This document shows positions 44,520 through 56,184 of a stretch of DNA of 64,000 nucleotides, piece after piece. Numbering within the stretch: position 1 is the first letter of the stretch; each line of letters starts with the position of its first letter. A program made the translations under genes and the position numbers. Origin of the DNA: Haemonchus contortus (Eukaryota > Nematoda > Chromadorea > Rhabditida > Trichostrongylidae). Location: positions 19,027,757-19,091,756 of the forward strand of contig LS997563.1 of the NCBI GenBank assembly GCA_000469685.2, given 5' to 3'. Under the pieces are notes generated by a model. It saw nothing but the letters and a program-made list of their open reading frames with translations, was not told the DNA's origin and searched no databases.

Positions 44520-46169
44520 ATTAAGGTATTGTAAACCTCGTGTGGAGTTATACAAATAAAGTTCTTCGAAAACATGCCGAGGTTCATCGAGAGCCGCACG
44601 TGGAGGTTTCTCTATCGTTTGTTTTTCTTGTTCTGAACTAGAAGTCAAACTTTGGTTCCGGCTGCACGTTTTACAGTGTCAAAAACCTTTGCTGAAACGA
44701 AGCATATTCACCCGTTTGACGTACCATATTCTTTTTGAAGCAGTAAAGTTTTGTCTACAGAATGAACACAAAGATCTTAGGAAATATCGCTTAACCGCGA
44801 AGAAAAAGGGATTACAAAATGCTGACGCGCATGTCAAAGTCAACTAGTCCCATGTAGTCTGCAGGGCTTGACTATTTACTACTTTTTAGCAGCCTTACAT
44901 TTCCTAAAGTCCGCAATTTTCGCGCTTTCTTAACCAGCGATATACTGATCTGCAAAATGCGAATTATAGGTTTTCTCAAGGCTGATTAGGTTTCGGGGTT
45001 GAAAAAGAGCGAAAGGGTATTGTAGCGAAGAAAGGGGTATTTGGATGAGACTACAAGCGTTTAAAGTGACCTGAAGAATGGTTGCATTATCACTGTGCTT
45101 TCAAGATCTGCGATTAGAGCTTGAACAGTAAAATGGCTAATTTTTAAACTCGCATACCCTATTAGATTGGTGCTGCCTCCACGAGACCGTTGAAACACGG
45201 ACACCTCTGGGTGGCCAACCAAGTTTTTTTGTCCTGACAGCGCTACATTAGTTTTGTGTTGGATCAAAAGTAGAGAAACCTCTCCATTTCATATGGCATT
45301 TTATATGGCATTTCAAAGCATGGAAGGCTAGAAAGGGCAGAGTCAAGTGGGTAGTAAACGTCGACTGAAGAAAGAAAATAAGACCACTGGTATGACTATT
45401 GGCAAACGCTTCTGAATGAGCGTGATATACGTGTGATACGAAAGAATACTAGACGATTCAATGAAAAAAATTAGAAGTTCCATTTGCTCTGAAGGACTTA
45501 CCTTTTCGGGATTTTTTTTTCAAGCTTTTCCTCTTGGGTGGCTTCGGCTAGTGGTGCGTTGTTAAAGTAAGCCAAAGGTGACAGTGAAACCGACGTTGCC
45601 CCTAGCTTAATGTCAGTTCAACCCCTCCCAGCCCGCCCATCCCGTTGGCGTGGGTGCCTTGAAGGGGGAGAATTATGTTCGGTTCCCTTTCAGGAGGTCA
45701 ACCTTGTTCACAAGACATTTCCCAGCGAATAGTATGTTGTACATTATTTTAGAATCCGAGGAGCTGCTAGGCACTTCTGGGTCCAACGGATGTGATATTG
45801 ATTGTTGCTTTCGAAATTGGGGTACCAAAGTTTTAGTGGCTCTCTCATGTAACCAGTTCCTCATCTACTTATTGGTCGTCCTTAAAGGTCACTCTACTCA
45901 AAAATTCTCTTAGTAACAAAAGTGGCATGCCTTTAATTACCAGTTTAATTACCAATATCAAGTTTACTTCCTTCTGAAGTTGCCATAAGGCCCGAATAGA
46001 CAAATTCTCTGAAATCCTTGAGGACTACCTATTACAGTACGACTGAATATCGTTACAGTACACATAAACTTAATTTTATATTGCACTGAAAGTTGTCTAA
46101 TCGGCAATGAGAGCAACTTTCGCTCAGATAAATCTTCGATCAAGCAGAGAAGATTGAGTAAAATAGATA

Positions 46170-46392
46170 TTGCAAAGGTGGTGTAGCGAAAGCGGGTGCA
46201 GTATTACGAGCGCATAGTCCGGGGATCGAATCTAGGGGTCGGATAATTTCATAGGACTCGTCTGGGAACATAAAGTTAGTGAATTCTAGATCCGATGGCA
46301 TATGCATTCAAACCGCCACTACAATTCTGGATGGAATTTGAATGAGGGGGAGGCATTCCAAAAAAGGAACTCATTAATGCGAAAAGACTAAT
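46170..46392 (+). repeat. tRNA-derived SINE, internally shortened subtype
   Basis: Starts AAAGGTGGTGTAGCGAAAGC, has GGGGATCGAATC-type box B, ends GGAGGCATTCCAAAAAAGGA. The parallel copy B version is at 50405-50685; both end in AACTCATTAATGCGAAAA, so the SINE predates the duplication. Confidence 0.8.
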
Positions 46393-46745
46393 TCTCTATG
46401 CAAATGCTTACTCTATATTTGTTAGGGTACAAAGAAAGGTGGGATTTTGGGAAAAATAAATCAGGAAGTATTATGAAAAGGAGCTAGAGTGACAAAGAAA
46501 GGAAAAGAAAATCGGCAAGCTGTCCAAAATACGACCTAAATTACCGATTTTACTAGTAAAGAAGATGACTAGCACTACTTGATGTGTATCAGTAGGCACT
46601 AGCCGGCATGTGAAAAAGGCTCACCTGTGCTCCAGAAAATGCGAGAATCAGGAAGCTCTGTTAGCTAATAACTAGTGTACCACACCGAGGCAGTCCAAAC
46701 TGATGTTTCTTACCTATACAACTATAATTTTATTGTAGTATCCAC

Positions 46746-46855
46746 TCAAGGTAGTGGCAAGTGGCGCACTTAACACGTGCATGGTCACTGGTTCAAATCC
46801 CTGGTCGATATCCACCTAGGCCAAAAAAGCCTTCCATCCTTCCGAGTCCGGGAAA
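46746..46855 (+). repeat. tRNA-derived SINE, 5' head
   Basis: AGTGGCAAGTGGCGCACTTA, CATGGTCACTGGTTCAAATC and CCAAAAAAGCCTTCCATCC; the body is missing. It precedes a minus-strand SINE at 46900-47190. Confidence 0.75.
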
Positions 46856-46899
46856 GGAATGTATTGTATAAGTGCAGATATTCCTCCATAAAAGCATGA

Positions 46900-47190
46900 A
46901 GGACGAAGTCTTCGAACGTCAAACAATTCCGTCTGAGGGATGCGCCCCAAATATGACATCCATTCAGGATCATGACGGCGGTTCAGATGCGTATGTAGTC
47001 ATGCAATAATTTGTGGTGGCTAGACGTTGCACAAGTCAGTGCTTTTACGTTCCCGATAGAGTCAGACATCTAAACAAATCCTGGCTGGATGGAAGGCTCC
47101 GTTGGTCTTGGTGAGAATTGATCCAGGATTCCAACCGCGGATCATGCGTGTGTGATAGTGCCGCATTTGCCAGAACCCCACCTCCACCCA
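46900..47190 (-). repeat. tRNA-derived SINE
   Basis: From GCATGAAGGACGAAGTCTTC through CGTCTGAGGGATGCGCCCCA to the box B complement (CAGGATTCCAACCGCGGATC) and CACCTCCACCC. Corresponds to the split SINE at 35727/37098 in copy A. Confidence 0.85.
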
Positions 47191-47406
47191 ATTATTCATT
47201 CATTCCACTTCGTCTATCCTTCAACTTTTTCCCAGATTATTTGAAATATGTCCATCGACAGAACTTGTTTTTTGACATCTATTTCGTAGGGGATTCGATC
47301 TCCGAGTGGTCGATCATTAATGAGAATTATCTGATATAGCGAGTCTAGAGAACTGATTGTATATAATTGACTGAATTTTTGCTTTTTTTTGTTACAAAAT
47401 TGCTAT

Positions 47407-47820
47407 GTAAAGCGCTATACCAATATAGATATTCATGATAAGCTCTTGAGGAACTAAGCTGTCTAAGCAGAGCTTATCATTGAGGATAAAGTCTAAAGTC
47501 TTGGGGCGTTGATCAATCCTGTCTGGAAATGCGCCCACGCATTCGACTTCCATTCAGAATCGCAGTGGCATAGTGAATGCCTATGTGGCCTATACAATGA
47601 CTTGCGGTGGCCAGCAGATGAACAAGTCAGCGCTTTTATCCTCCCAGACGGGTCTTCTACCAGTAAACCAACCCAGGAGGGATGGAGGATTTGGTTGGCT
47701 AGGACGAATATCGATCCGTGATTCGAACCCGTAATCATGCGTGTAGAATGCGCCACTTGCTACAACACCACCTCCGCTACAGAGCTTCTCATAAGTATCT
47801 ATATTGGCATAGCGCTTTAC
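47407..47820. repeat. About 40-bp inverted repeat flanking a SINE
   Basis: GTAAAGCGCTATACCAATAT with following bases to 47448 is the inverted copy of 47781-47820 (AGAGCTTCTCATAAG ... ATAGCGCTTTAC). The SINE at 47482-47777 sits in the loop. A diverged, SINE-free version is at about 37650-37800 in copy A. Confidence 0.8.
47482..47777 (-). repeat. tRNA-derived SINE, well preserved
   Basis: GAGGATAAAGTCTAAAGTCT tail, CTTGCGGTGGCCAGCAGATG, box B complement GTGATTCGAACCCGTAATC, box A complement CTACAACACCACCTCCGC. Present in copy B but not copy A. Confidence 0.88.
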
Positions 47821-50404
47821 AAAAGCAGCTTCCGTAGTCGACCAAAATTTCTATGGAAACCTTAAGAGATCATTTCCTGAGAGCTTTGGTCATTATCTCA
47901 ACATTGGAACTTCTATAGACTGTTTTTTGTCCCTCCATGGAGTCCTGTCAAGATTACCATACCGATCACCCCTGCAAGATGACCTGAGCTATTCTCCTGC
48001 ATTGATCTGGTGACAGTTTGTAGTAGTCTGAAGAAACGCCCAAGCAATGATTGAGATTGTTTGAGGAGAGCTGTCAAGCTTCGCCTCCTTTAAAACTAAC
48101 AAATGACTAGGAAATCGAATATGACATAAAGTAAAAATAGAACATGAAGCCTTGAAAAATGGTGAATTTATGCAAAGAGAACAGAATAAATCAGTTATAT
48201 GACATGGTTTTGAAAAAGCTCAGATGAAAGGAAGCAAAGATGAGGCGCAGAGTTCGCTGCACTGCAATATCCAGAGAGAGTCCACTGTATGCCCTTTCTT
48301 TCTTTGAATGATCTTTCAAATATGTAGGTCCAGGCCTTCTCAAGTCCTATGGGTACATGTCAGCTTACATTGATAGAAGACATTTGATAGAGGCCGATAG
48401 CACCTATGTAGAGCAGCTTTGCCTTTGTTTCGGTTTCACAAGGAAAGATGATATTTCGATCGCAAATACAGCTTTGTACTTATTATCTGAATGTCACAAT
48501 TCCTAACTTATGCTCCTTTGTTGAAAAGTCGTGGTTTACCGGAACCAAAGCCGCCCACCGAAACAAATCCAAAAACACAGTTCAGTATGAGAATGGTCCA
48601 AAAAATTATCCCCTGGGCTGAATCTGTGGTCTTGCAGTATGCTATAATGGTGCTTTCTCATCAAAAAGGGCCTAGATAGGACGTAATGAGGGCTCGAAAA
48701 TTATCTTCAGTGTTCACCTTACCTAAAGGTAGCCGTGAATTGAAAACCTTGAAGATGGTGCAGAGTTCACCATAGAGCAGATATGTAATAAAGGCAAAAA
48801 TCTGATCAAAGCGAACGACATCATATAAACAAAAAAATCTCACAAGAATCACAATAGCAACAAAACAACAAGAAAATAATAACAAAATGGCAAAAGTTCC
48901 AGAAAAGAACAACACAAAGCTCGATCATAGTGGCAGTGAATAGCATTTTTTGATCACTTCCACTGCTTAACTTAAAGTAGATACTTTGAATAATTGTAAA
49001 GTGTACCTTCAAAGGGGATGGCAATTAGAGGACGAAAAACACAGAACTCGAGAAATATAATGACATCCAAAATTAGCTAAATTCGAGGGTTGTAGAGAAT
49101 TGTGGCGAAGAGAGGAATGTTTAGACGAGATTTTAATTGTGTAAAATTCCCTGAGGAATGACTGCAATGCCCCTACTGCCAGAAGTTTTTTCCAGTGTGA
49201 TGGGCCAGAGCTCTGAACATTCAAATGTTCAAGTTTCCAACATACATGCTCTACTACCAATGGTGTAGTCTATGCAAGGTCATGAAAACATGGCCACTCC
49301 TAGTCTGGTATCCAGAGAATCCAACCTTTCGGCCCGCACCCTATCTAGATCGTTTTCTCCCCCCCCCCCTCTCTCCCTCCTCCCCCGGCTAAACCCTATA
49401 GCAAACTAGGGGACTAGAGTTGCGTCCCAATAGGGAGTCTCAGAAGCCATACCTTTCGATTCAGGTGATACGGAACGGCGTTTGCATTTATTTACATTCT
49501 AGATGACATTTCGAAGCATGGAGAGCCAGAACGAGTACACTGGGCTCAAAGCCCGATATTTTAGAGATGATTACAACCACTAACTGTAGTAATATCACAA
49601 GAACAGATGAACTGATAAAGCAATATGTAAGTAAACTATTAAAGTAAAGTAAGTACGTAGTAAACTTCGATCAAAGAAGACAAATGATACATTGGACTTA
49701 TTATGAGCGAACGTCTCGAAATAAGCACGATGTAAGATCATCAGATGACCGAACAATTGAGAAAAGTAGCCTCTGTTCACCCTGAAGGACTCAACTTTAC
49801 GACATTCTGGATTTCTTTTCCAATTACGTCATAAGTGGGTTTGGCTTGGATTTGTTCCTGATATAAGCTAAAGAGAACTGGAAATCAACGTTCCAACCAG
49901 ATTATTGTTAGCTCAACGCCTCCGCACCCGCCCATTGGCGTAGGCACCTTAAAGGAATAAAGTGATGTCTTTTCCACATGGCTATGATGATGTACAGTTT
50001 TTGGTATCCGAATAGCTGTTGCCAGGCACATTCGAGTCCAACGATTGCCATATTGGTTGTTGCTTTCCAAATTCGGGCCTGAAATTCTTAGGAGTCTATC
50101 TTACGTCACCCGCTCCGCATCTTCGTCATCGGTCGTCCTCAGAGGTCAGGCGACTCAAATATTCTCTGAATAACAAGAGTGGTATGCCTTTATTATCAGT
50201 TTAATTACCGATAACTAGAACATTTCCCTTCGAAGTTGCAACAAGGAACGAATGCACGAAACTATGAAATCCTTGCAGACTGGTTTATTACAGTACAGCT
50301 GGTCACGTCTACAGGATTTTATAATGCTGAAAGTTGTCCAATCGGCCTTCGCTCAGATGAACCTTTGATTTAGCAGAGAAATTTGAGGAAAATAGATATT
50401 GCAA

Positions 50405-50685
50405 AGGTGGTGTAGCGGAAGTGGGCACAATATCACAAACGCATGACCCAGGGATCGAATCTCGGATACATGGTCACTGAAGTCGATCTAGCCTTGCTCC
50501 TTTCAAGGTCGGTAGTTTCAGAAGACTCGTAGGGGACATAAAGTAACTGAATTGTAGATCCGGTGGCCATCTCGGCGTATAGGCCACATATGCATTCAAA
50601 CCGCCACTACAATTCTGAATGGAATTTGAATGAGGGGGAGGCATTCCAAAAAAGGAACTCATTAATGCGAAAAAACCTCATTTTT
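50405..50685 (+). repeat. tRNA-derived SINE, copy-B counterpart of 46170
   Basis: GGTGGTGTAGCGGAAGTGGG, CAGGGATCGAATCTCGG, CCACATATGCATTCAAACCG, CCACTACAATTCTGAATGGA, ending as in 46170-46392. Confidence 0.82.
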
Positions 50686-50996
50686 CATGCAAATACTTAC
50701 TCTATTTATACTTGTCACGGTACAATGGAAGGTGAGATTTTTGTGGGAAAATCAGGAAGTGTGATGAAAAGCAGTTAGAGTGACCGAGGAAGGAAAAGAA
50801 AAAATAGCAGCTTGTCCAAAATACGACCTAAATTACCGATTCTACTGGTGAAGAAGATGACTAGCACCAGTTGATGTGTATCAGCAAGCACTAGTTGGCA
50901 TGTGAAAAGGTTCACCTGCACTTCAACCGATGCAGGGATCTGAAGACCCTGTTAGCTAATGACTGGTGTACCACACTGATACTATACGAACTCATT

Positions 50997-51236
50997 CGAC
51001 ATCCATTCAGGCATTCGAGATCGTAGTGAGGGTCTGAATGCACATGTGGCCTATACATTGACTTGCGGTGGCCAACTGCTGCATGCATCTGCGATTTTAT
51101 CCTTCCAAACCAACCTGGTACCATTGTTCGACCCTCAAGACATAGGAATCTTGGTTGGCCCAAACGAGTATTCAGCCAGTATTCGATCTCAGGACGATGC
51201 GTTTTAATGGCGCCACATTTTACTACACAAACCCTG
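50997..51236 (-). repeat. tRNA-derived SINE, left arm of second paired composite
   Basis: CATTCGACATCCATTCAGGC, ACTTGCGGTGGCCAACTGC, AACCTGGTACCATTG, TCGATCTCAGGACGATGC, GGCGCCACATTTTACTACAC. Homologous in layout to 16786-17048. Confidence 0.8.
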
Positions 51237-51450
51237 TCATGATTTCAGTTGTCTCATGCCCAAACAGTCAATTCGGGTTCAACAGCTTCAAAAAATGTTC
51301 TCGTTGCATTTGCTGTAAAAGCCCAACACCACGAATTTTCACCCAAACATTTTTTACGTAGCTCATTAGTCTCCAAGCTCATTGTCTAGTCTGTGAGCCT
51401 ACTAGTGAGGTAAGTTCGAGGCCCAAACTCAAACCGACGATCAAAGACAG

Positions 51451-51735
51451 CTGTGGTGTAGTGGCAAGTAGCGTTCAATCACACACGCATGGCCATGCTT
51501 TCTAATCCCGGATCGATGTCCGTGTAGGCCAACTAAGCCTTATTATTTCGAGGTCGATTAATTGGTACCAGGCTGGTCTGTGAGTACTGATTTCTACATA
51601 GGGCGGTCATCGTAGCTCATTGTATGGGCCGCATACGCATTCAATACGCCACTATGATTCAGAATAGAAGTAGGATGCGTGGGTGCATCCCGTTGACGGG
51701 ATTGGCTAACGCTCCTAGACTTTATTCTTTATCCT
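51451..51735 (+). repeat. tRNA-derived SINE, right arm of second paired composite
   Basis: GCTGTGGTGTAGTGGCAAGT, CATGGCCATGCTTTCTAATC, GTACCAGGCTGGTCTG, CGCCACTATGATTCAGAATA, ending GGGATTGGCTAACGC. Confidence 0.85.
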
Positions 51736-52349
51736 TTAAACACGTGTGGGATGACTGCAAATTTGCAATTTTAAAAATTTTCAGAAACTGCCCATTTTTA
51801 GAATTACTTTTGTTCAAAGAGCAGTAGTGCAATTCCATTTCGCACAAGACTGTTACTATAGTTACTTACTGTCATTTATTTCCGATTGAAATGATGTTTC
51901 TCATTTGTCATTTTTCATTCTTTTCTTAGTAACTGCACCGGAGAACAAAATGAGAATTTAGATGTTATTCGAAAAAACGGATATGAAAAGCTATAAATTT
52001 AGTCGACCGAAGTTTTGAAATTGCTTTTGTTGATTGATTCAGAAAACGCTATTACTAAAATGGTACTTTACAAATGCCGACAGCTTTACCATCACCGCAA
52101 CGTCAGGATTTCCATAGATGCGAGGGGGTCCGCTGTAAAATACAGCCAAGTCAAGCTGTCCATAAAACAGTCCAATGTCACTATACAATTATGATTCTAA
52201 AAAGGATTGCTTGCAATGCCTCTAAGATACAGCTCGTAGTGCTGTGTGAACAGCAGAAGATCGAGGGAGATGGCCAGTATGATCGGTTTTGCGTAATCGA
52301 TTCGCCGCGCGCGGCGCGCGGATGCAATTTGGCCGACTGGGTGTGACTG

Positions 52350-52607
52350 GGGTGTAGTGCGTTAGGAACGAAATGGTCGCGCCGCGGTGAGAGGGGCGTC
52401 GCGCGCGAAGCAATGTAGCAGGATGCAGCAGTAGGTAAGAAATACAAGAACAAAAGTACTAATAGTAGAATTATACATAAAATAATGATCGCATATCGAT
52501 TGAGCTGTATGAAGAACGCTAGAGCTGTAATAACGGCGAATGAGTGGTCCGCGACAGCCGCGTGCGGCAAATCGATTACCCAAAATCGTTCCTAACGCCC
52601 GTCTCCC
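52350..52607 (-). mobile_element. MITE with 9-bp target duplication (258 bp)
   Basis: Starts GGGTGTAGTGCGTTAGGAAC and ends AAAATCGTTCCTAACGCCCG then TCTCCC. Flanks GTGTGACTG and GCGTGACTG (8 of 9). A second small MITE piece (CGTAATCGATTCGCCGCGCG) lies just upstream at about 52290. Confidence 0.88.
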
Positions 52608-52944
52608 GCGTGACTGGGGTGTGGTGGGATTCACGCGTCAATATAATGAGGTCATCGGACAATACGCGCTAAAACATCATGCCTATCATCATAATGGACG
52701 AAATAAGAACTTATAAGTAGAATAAGTAAAAAAAAAATGACCAACTATGCACGTTTACGGAAGGATTGCGTTCTCCAGGATCAAAAAATTTGAAGTTATT
52801 CTTATTTTGAACGTTTGACAAGTAAATTGTTGAATGAAGTGAATTCCTATGGACAACTTCAAATCTTATATGGTCCATCTCAACAGAAGGGTACTGAAGC
52901 GATGCTGCGTTCGTGAAGAGCTATAACGGGGTCACACGTGAACC

Positions 52945-53140
52945 GCGCGCTCCCCCGTTTTTACAGCTCTACCGCTCTTCATACAGCTCAATCGATATGT
53001 AATTATTATTTTAAGCATGATTCTAATGTTAATTTCGTTGTTCCTGTATATCTTACTTGCTGCTGCATTCTGCTTTCCTTCGCGCGCGGCGTCTCTCGCC
53101 GCAACGCGACGATTTCGATCTTACCGCCCTACACCCGAAG
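52945..53140 (+). mobile_element. MITE of the same family, truncated and diverged
   Basis: TTTTTACAGCTCTACCGCTC, CAGCTCAATCGATATG, CCTTCGCGCGCGGCGTCTCT and GCAACGCGACGATTTCG align with 53294-53550. The termini are degraded. Confidence 0.75.
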
Positions 53141-53293
53141 GTCGTTAGTTGTCACTAGTATTGGCTGATATCATAGCGCGGAAATGTCATATCGGTGCCC
53201 AGTCAGAAAGTGCTTATAGGTGCTCACTCCATAACATGTATCCCTTACTAAATTGTCTGACCGTTCTACCACAGAAGAAAACTTAATAATGGT

Positions 53294-53550
53294 GGGAGAC
53301 GGGCATTAGGAACGATTTTGGGTAATCGATTTGCCGCACGCGGCTGTCGCAGACACTCATTCGCCGTTATTACAGCTCTAGCGTTCTTCAAACAGCTCAA
53401 TCGATAAGCGATCATTATTTTATGCATAATTCTACTATTAGTACTTTTCTTCTTGTATTTCTTACCTACTGCCGCATCCCGCTACATTCCTTCGCGCGCA
53501 ACGCCCCTCTTACCATGACGCGACCATTTCGTTCCTAACGCACCACACCC
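53294..53550 (+). mobile_element. MITE with perfect 9-bp target duplication (257 bp)
   Basis: Starts GGGAGACGGGCATTAGGAAC, ends GTTCCTAACGCACCACACCC, flanked exactly by AATAATGGT at 53285-53293 and 53551-53559. Best-defined copy of the family. Confidence 0.92.
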
Positions 53551-53825
53551 AATAATGGTTACTTGGTCTAATGTGCCACCAAACAATATTGTAATTCGTC
53601 TCGGCAATTCCGACCAGTCAATATCGCTAACGAATTATCGGAATCACTGATAACTCGTACTCCGAGTGAAAAGGGACCCCTTTGTTACGATATATACTGC
53701 TCGCTGACATCTCACCAATCTACCTTTTCAGCTTTCCCTCAACTATCACTGCTACAGTTTGCGGTGCTTATCCCATATCATTACCACAGCCATGGAAAAT
53801 CTTGCGGACGGACAGACATATAGAC

Positions 53826-53852
53826 AATCATACAGACAGACAGACAGACATT
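53826..53852. repeat. (CAGA)n-like microsatellite
   Basis: About four to five CAGA/ACAG units following GGACGGACAGACATATAGAC. Confidence 0.8.
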
Positions 53853-54416
53853 TGTGCTTTATACAAAGTGAATGATTCCTTCGAATATCCATGTCATTGT
53901 TTTATAGGAAAGAGACATCACACGGCGGATATGAGACGGCAGAGCACTCAATTTAGCAAAACACTATTTCTAACGTAGTCAACCCAAATTATTATTCCGG
54001 AATTCGATCTGAATGGTCGAATTATTGGCCTTTCATGGACGTTGCTTGGACTTGAACTCTCGATTTTTAAAATTCAAAGTAAAAATTGGAATCAGCGGTT
54101 GTGCTTTCAGGAAGAATATGTGATTTTCTAGGTTTTTTTTTCGAAAACTATCGAAAAAAAGCGGAAGTCTTGTCTGATTGATATGACAGTCACCCTGAAC
54201 TTCTGGTAATTACCCACCATTGCCGCTAAAATTAAACAAAAAGCCCACGGTCTACTATACCGAAATATGTTATATTCTACATTTTTGTAGATGGCCGAAT
54301 AATCAAAACAGTTGAAGTACTTCATGACCCTTGGAATCTAAAACGAAGCAATTCAGCGTTAATCAATCGCCTCTGTAGGAAGCGATCCCTTCCCTTTAGG
54401 TCCTGTGGAATCTGAA

Positions 54417-54715
54417 GCGAAGCACCCCAGCGTTAACTGATCCCTTCTCTGGGATGTGCGCATTCGCCTTCGATTCAGAATTGTGGCACGTTTTGCAAGC
54501 AGTTATGGCCCGAACAATGACTTACGGGGGCCAGCCGAGGTACTGACTTGTACGTCTGCTGGCCACCGCAAGTCAATATATCCTTCCTAACTTTTATTGA
54601 TTTAATGTGAGCGATACCGAAGAAATGGAAGGTTGACTGGCTTGGATGTGTGTCGACGGATTCGATCACTGGAACGTGCGTGTCATAGTGCGCCACTTGG
54701 CATTACACCATCTAG
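54417..54715 (-). repeat. tRNA-derived SINE with internal inverted duplication
   Basis: GGGATGTGCGCATTCGCCTT, ATGACTTACGGGGGCCAGCC, then an opposite-orientation piece TGGCCACCGCAAGTC at about 54560, then GTGCGCCACTTGGCATTACA. The internal segment appears duplicated in inverted orientation. Confidence 0.75.
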
Positions 54716-55099
54716 CGCCTGGCTCGATTCATGTTATGTCCTTTCAGTATCCGCAACACCAACAAAGCTGGCTGCCGCCATACTTTACGATCTCCATCGA
54801 GTGGCGTGAACCCCAACTATTGTGAAACTTTTTACTCTACCCAAACTATTACCTCCCACTAAGTAAAACTGGTATAGAGGTTTTTCGGCTCAGTATTTTA
54901 CTATTTTATTCTTAATAGGAATAACTTTAGTGATTCGCTCCCAATCAGAATCATTCCGAGAAAAAGATGTTAAAACATACCTGAGGGTTCAATCGAGTAT
55001 GCTCAAGTTTTTTTGAAGCCATGTTGGTGATTTATTTGTACTTCTTCCAGCATATCTTGGTCAGAAGTTCAGAAGATATTTTTCATATGTCGATCGGAA

Positions 55100-55207
55100 A
55101 CTGCAAATATACGCGCTCCAAGTCGAAGTCTAGGTCGACCAAGCCCTCCATTCCTCCGAGGTCGGTTAATCGGTACCAGACTGTCAGGAAGGAGGAAAGC
55201 ATTACTT
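55100..55207 (+). repeat. SINE body fragment interrupted by a mariner-like end
   Basis: CCAAGCCCTCCATTCCTCCG, AGGTCGGTTAATCGGTACCA, GACTGTCAGG, then GCATTACTTGTA, at which the mariner-like end begins. Confidence 0.7.
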
Positions 55208-55208
55208 G

Positions 55209-55970
55209 TACAGGTTGTCCCAAAATTATGGGCGCTAAAATTCAGAAAATTCCGAGGTAAAAATAATCTATCAAATTCACAATACCTGCTATTAATTAGT
55301 TGGATAAGAAGGTTTCCTTGCGATTTGCTTGGTTATTGATGTGGAACTCCCAATATTTTTCAGATGGAGGAGGCTCATTCAATGCCACTTGCAATCATTG
55401 ACACGCGAGAGGTGGAAGGGCATTATGAAATTCTTTGGGATTTTTACATTAACCGCATAGGAGGATATTAAACGATATAGAAAAGAAGATCGCATCACAG
55501 ACAAACCAGGAGAGATAGAAAGGTAGAATGTTCCTAAAGATAGGACTATCAAAACGGTCCGTCTGCCAATTGGTCGGGATCGTGGGTGAGCCATCAAAAG
55601 AAAGTCAACGGGCACGGCTTTCAGGACTTATCGCGATGGAAGAATGTCATGCAGAAGCCTCACTACCATTCCTATTGTATGCAGAAATTTCGCTTCAATT
55701 CCGATCTCAGAGGAGACTGCAGGGCCAAAAAATGGAGGAAGCAGCAGGCTCACTTAAGTGGTGACACGCAACCCTTCATCCTGGCCAAAAGGTTCTCTCA
55801 ACGATTCTCGAAGATAAAACCATCTCTCAACGGTCAAAACGATCGCGTTCGGTAAGCAACATCTAGCATGCAATCTCTCACAAAAAATTTGTTGTAAGAA
55901 AAGCAAAATGATCTGTTTTCGGTGAAATTACTGACAAGGGTGAGACGCTCGTGGTTTCTTCGGTGCCAAC
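55209..55970 (+). mobile_element. Mariner-like relic, second copy
   Basis: Starts with ACAGGTTGTCCCAAAATTAT after TA and is collinear with 35830-36560 (CATTGACACGCGAGAGGTGG, GCATAGGAGG.TATTAAACGA, CATTCCTATTGTATGCAGAA). The right half is missing. All frames are interrupted. Confidence 0.75.
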
Positions 55971-56184
55971 AGGACGCCCATCGTTCTCTCGTCTAGTCTG
56001 TTCCTGAGTCTGGTCTGTTGCCTATTTAAACTGTTTGACGCTTTCATGTGTAGTTCAAGTGCAAGAAGTGCTGATCGAGATCTTCTATAAAATCTCAAGG
56101 CGCAAAGACTCAAAAATTGGTTATCTACAAATGTAGCGACATGAGTATAACACATAATTTAAAAATGTTATGAAAGGACGGATA

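Larger units (their letters stand above)
43805..44574 (+). mobile_element. Penelope-like element fragment with inverted terminal repeats
   Basis: Repeats of about 105 bp at 43805-43912 and 44463-44574 are inverted copies (TTCGAAAAACTTTATTTGTA at the left outer edge, complement at the right). Between them is a fragment coding a GIY-YIG domain on the plus strand. No reverse transcriptase remains, so it is heavily 5'-truncated. Penelope-like elements are known to carry terminal repeats in direct or inverted arrangement. Confidence 0.85.
35727..46720. repeat. Segmental duplication copy A (expanded)
   Basis: Collinear, diverged blocks shared with 46900-50985: 37098-37830 with 47025-47880; 40978-41390 with 47890-48290; 42440-42950 with 48405-48930; about 45000-46720 with 49080-50980. 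Copy A is enlarged by a mariner, the RTE element, the foldback/MITE and the Penelope-like fragment. Identity by eye is roughly 70-85% within blocks. Confidence 0.8.
46900..50985. repeat. Segmental duplication copy B (compact)
   Basis: About 4.1 kb, collinear with 35727-46720 but lacking the RTE, foldback/MITE and Penelope-like insertions. It has its own insertion, a SINE at 47482-47777. Confidence 0.8.
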
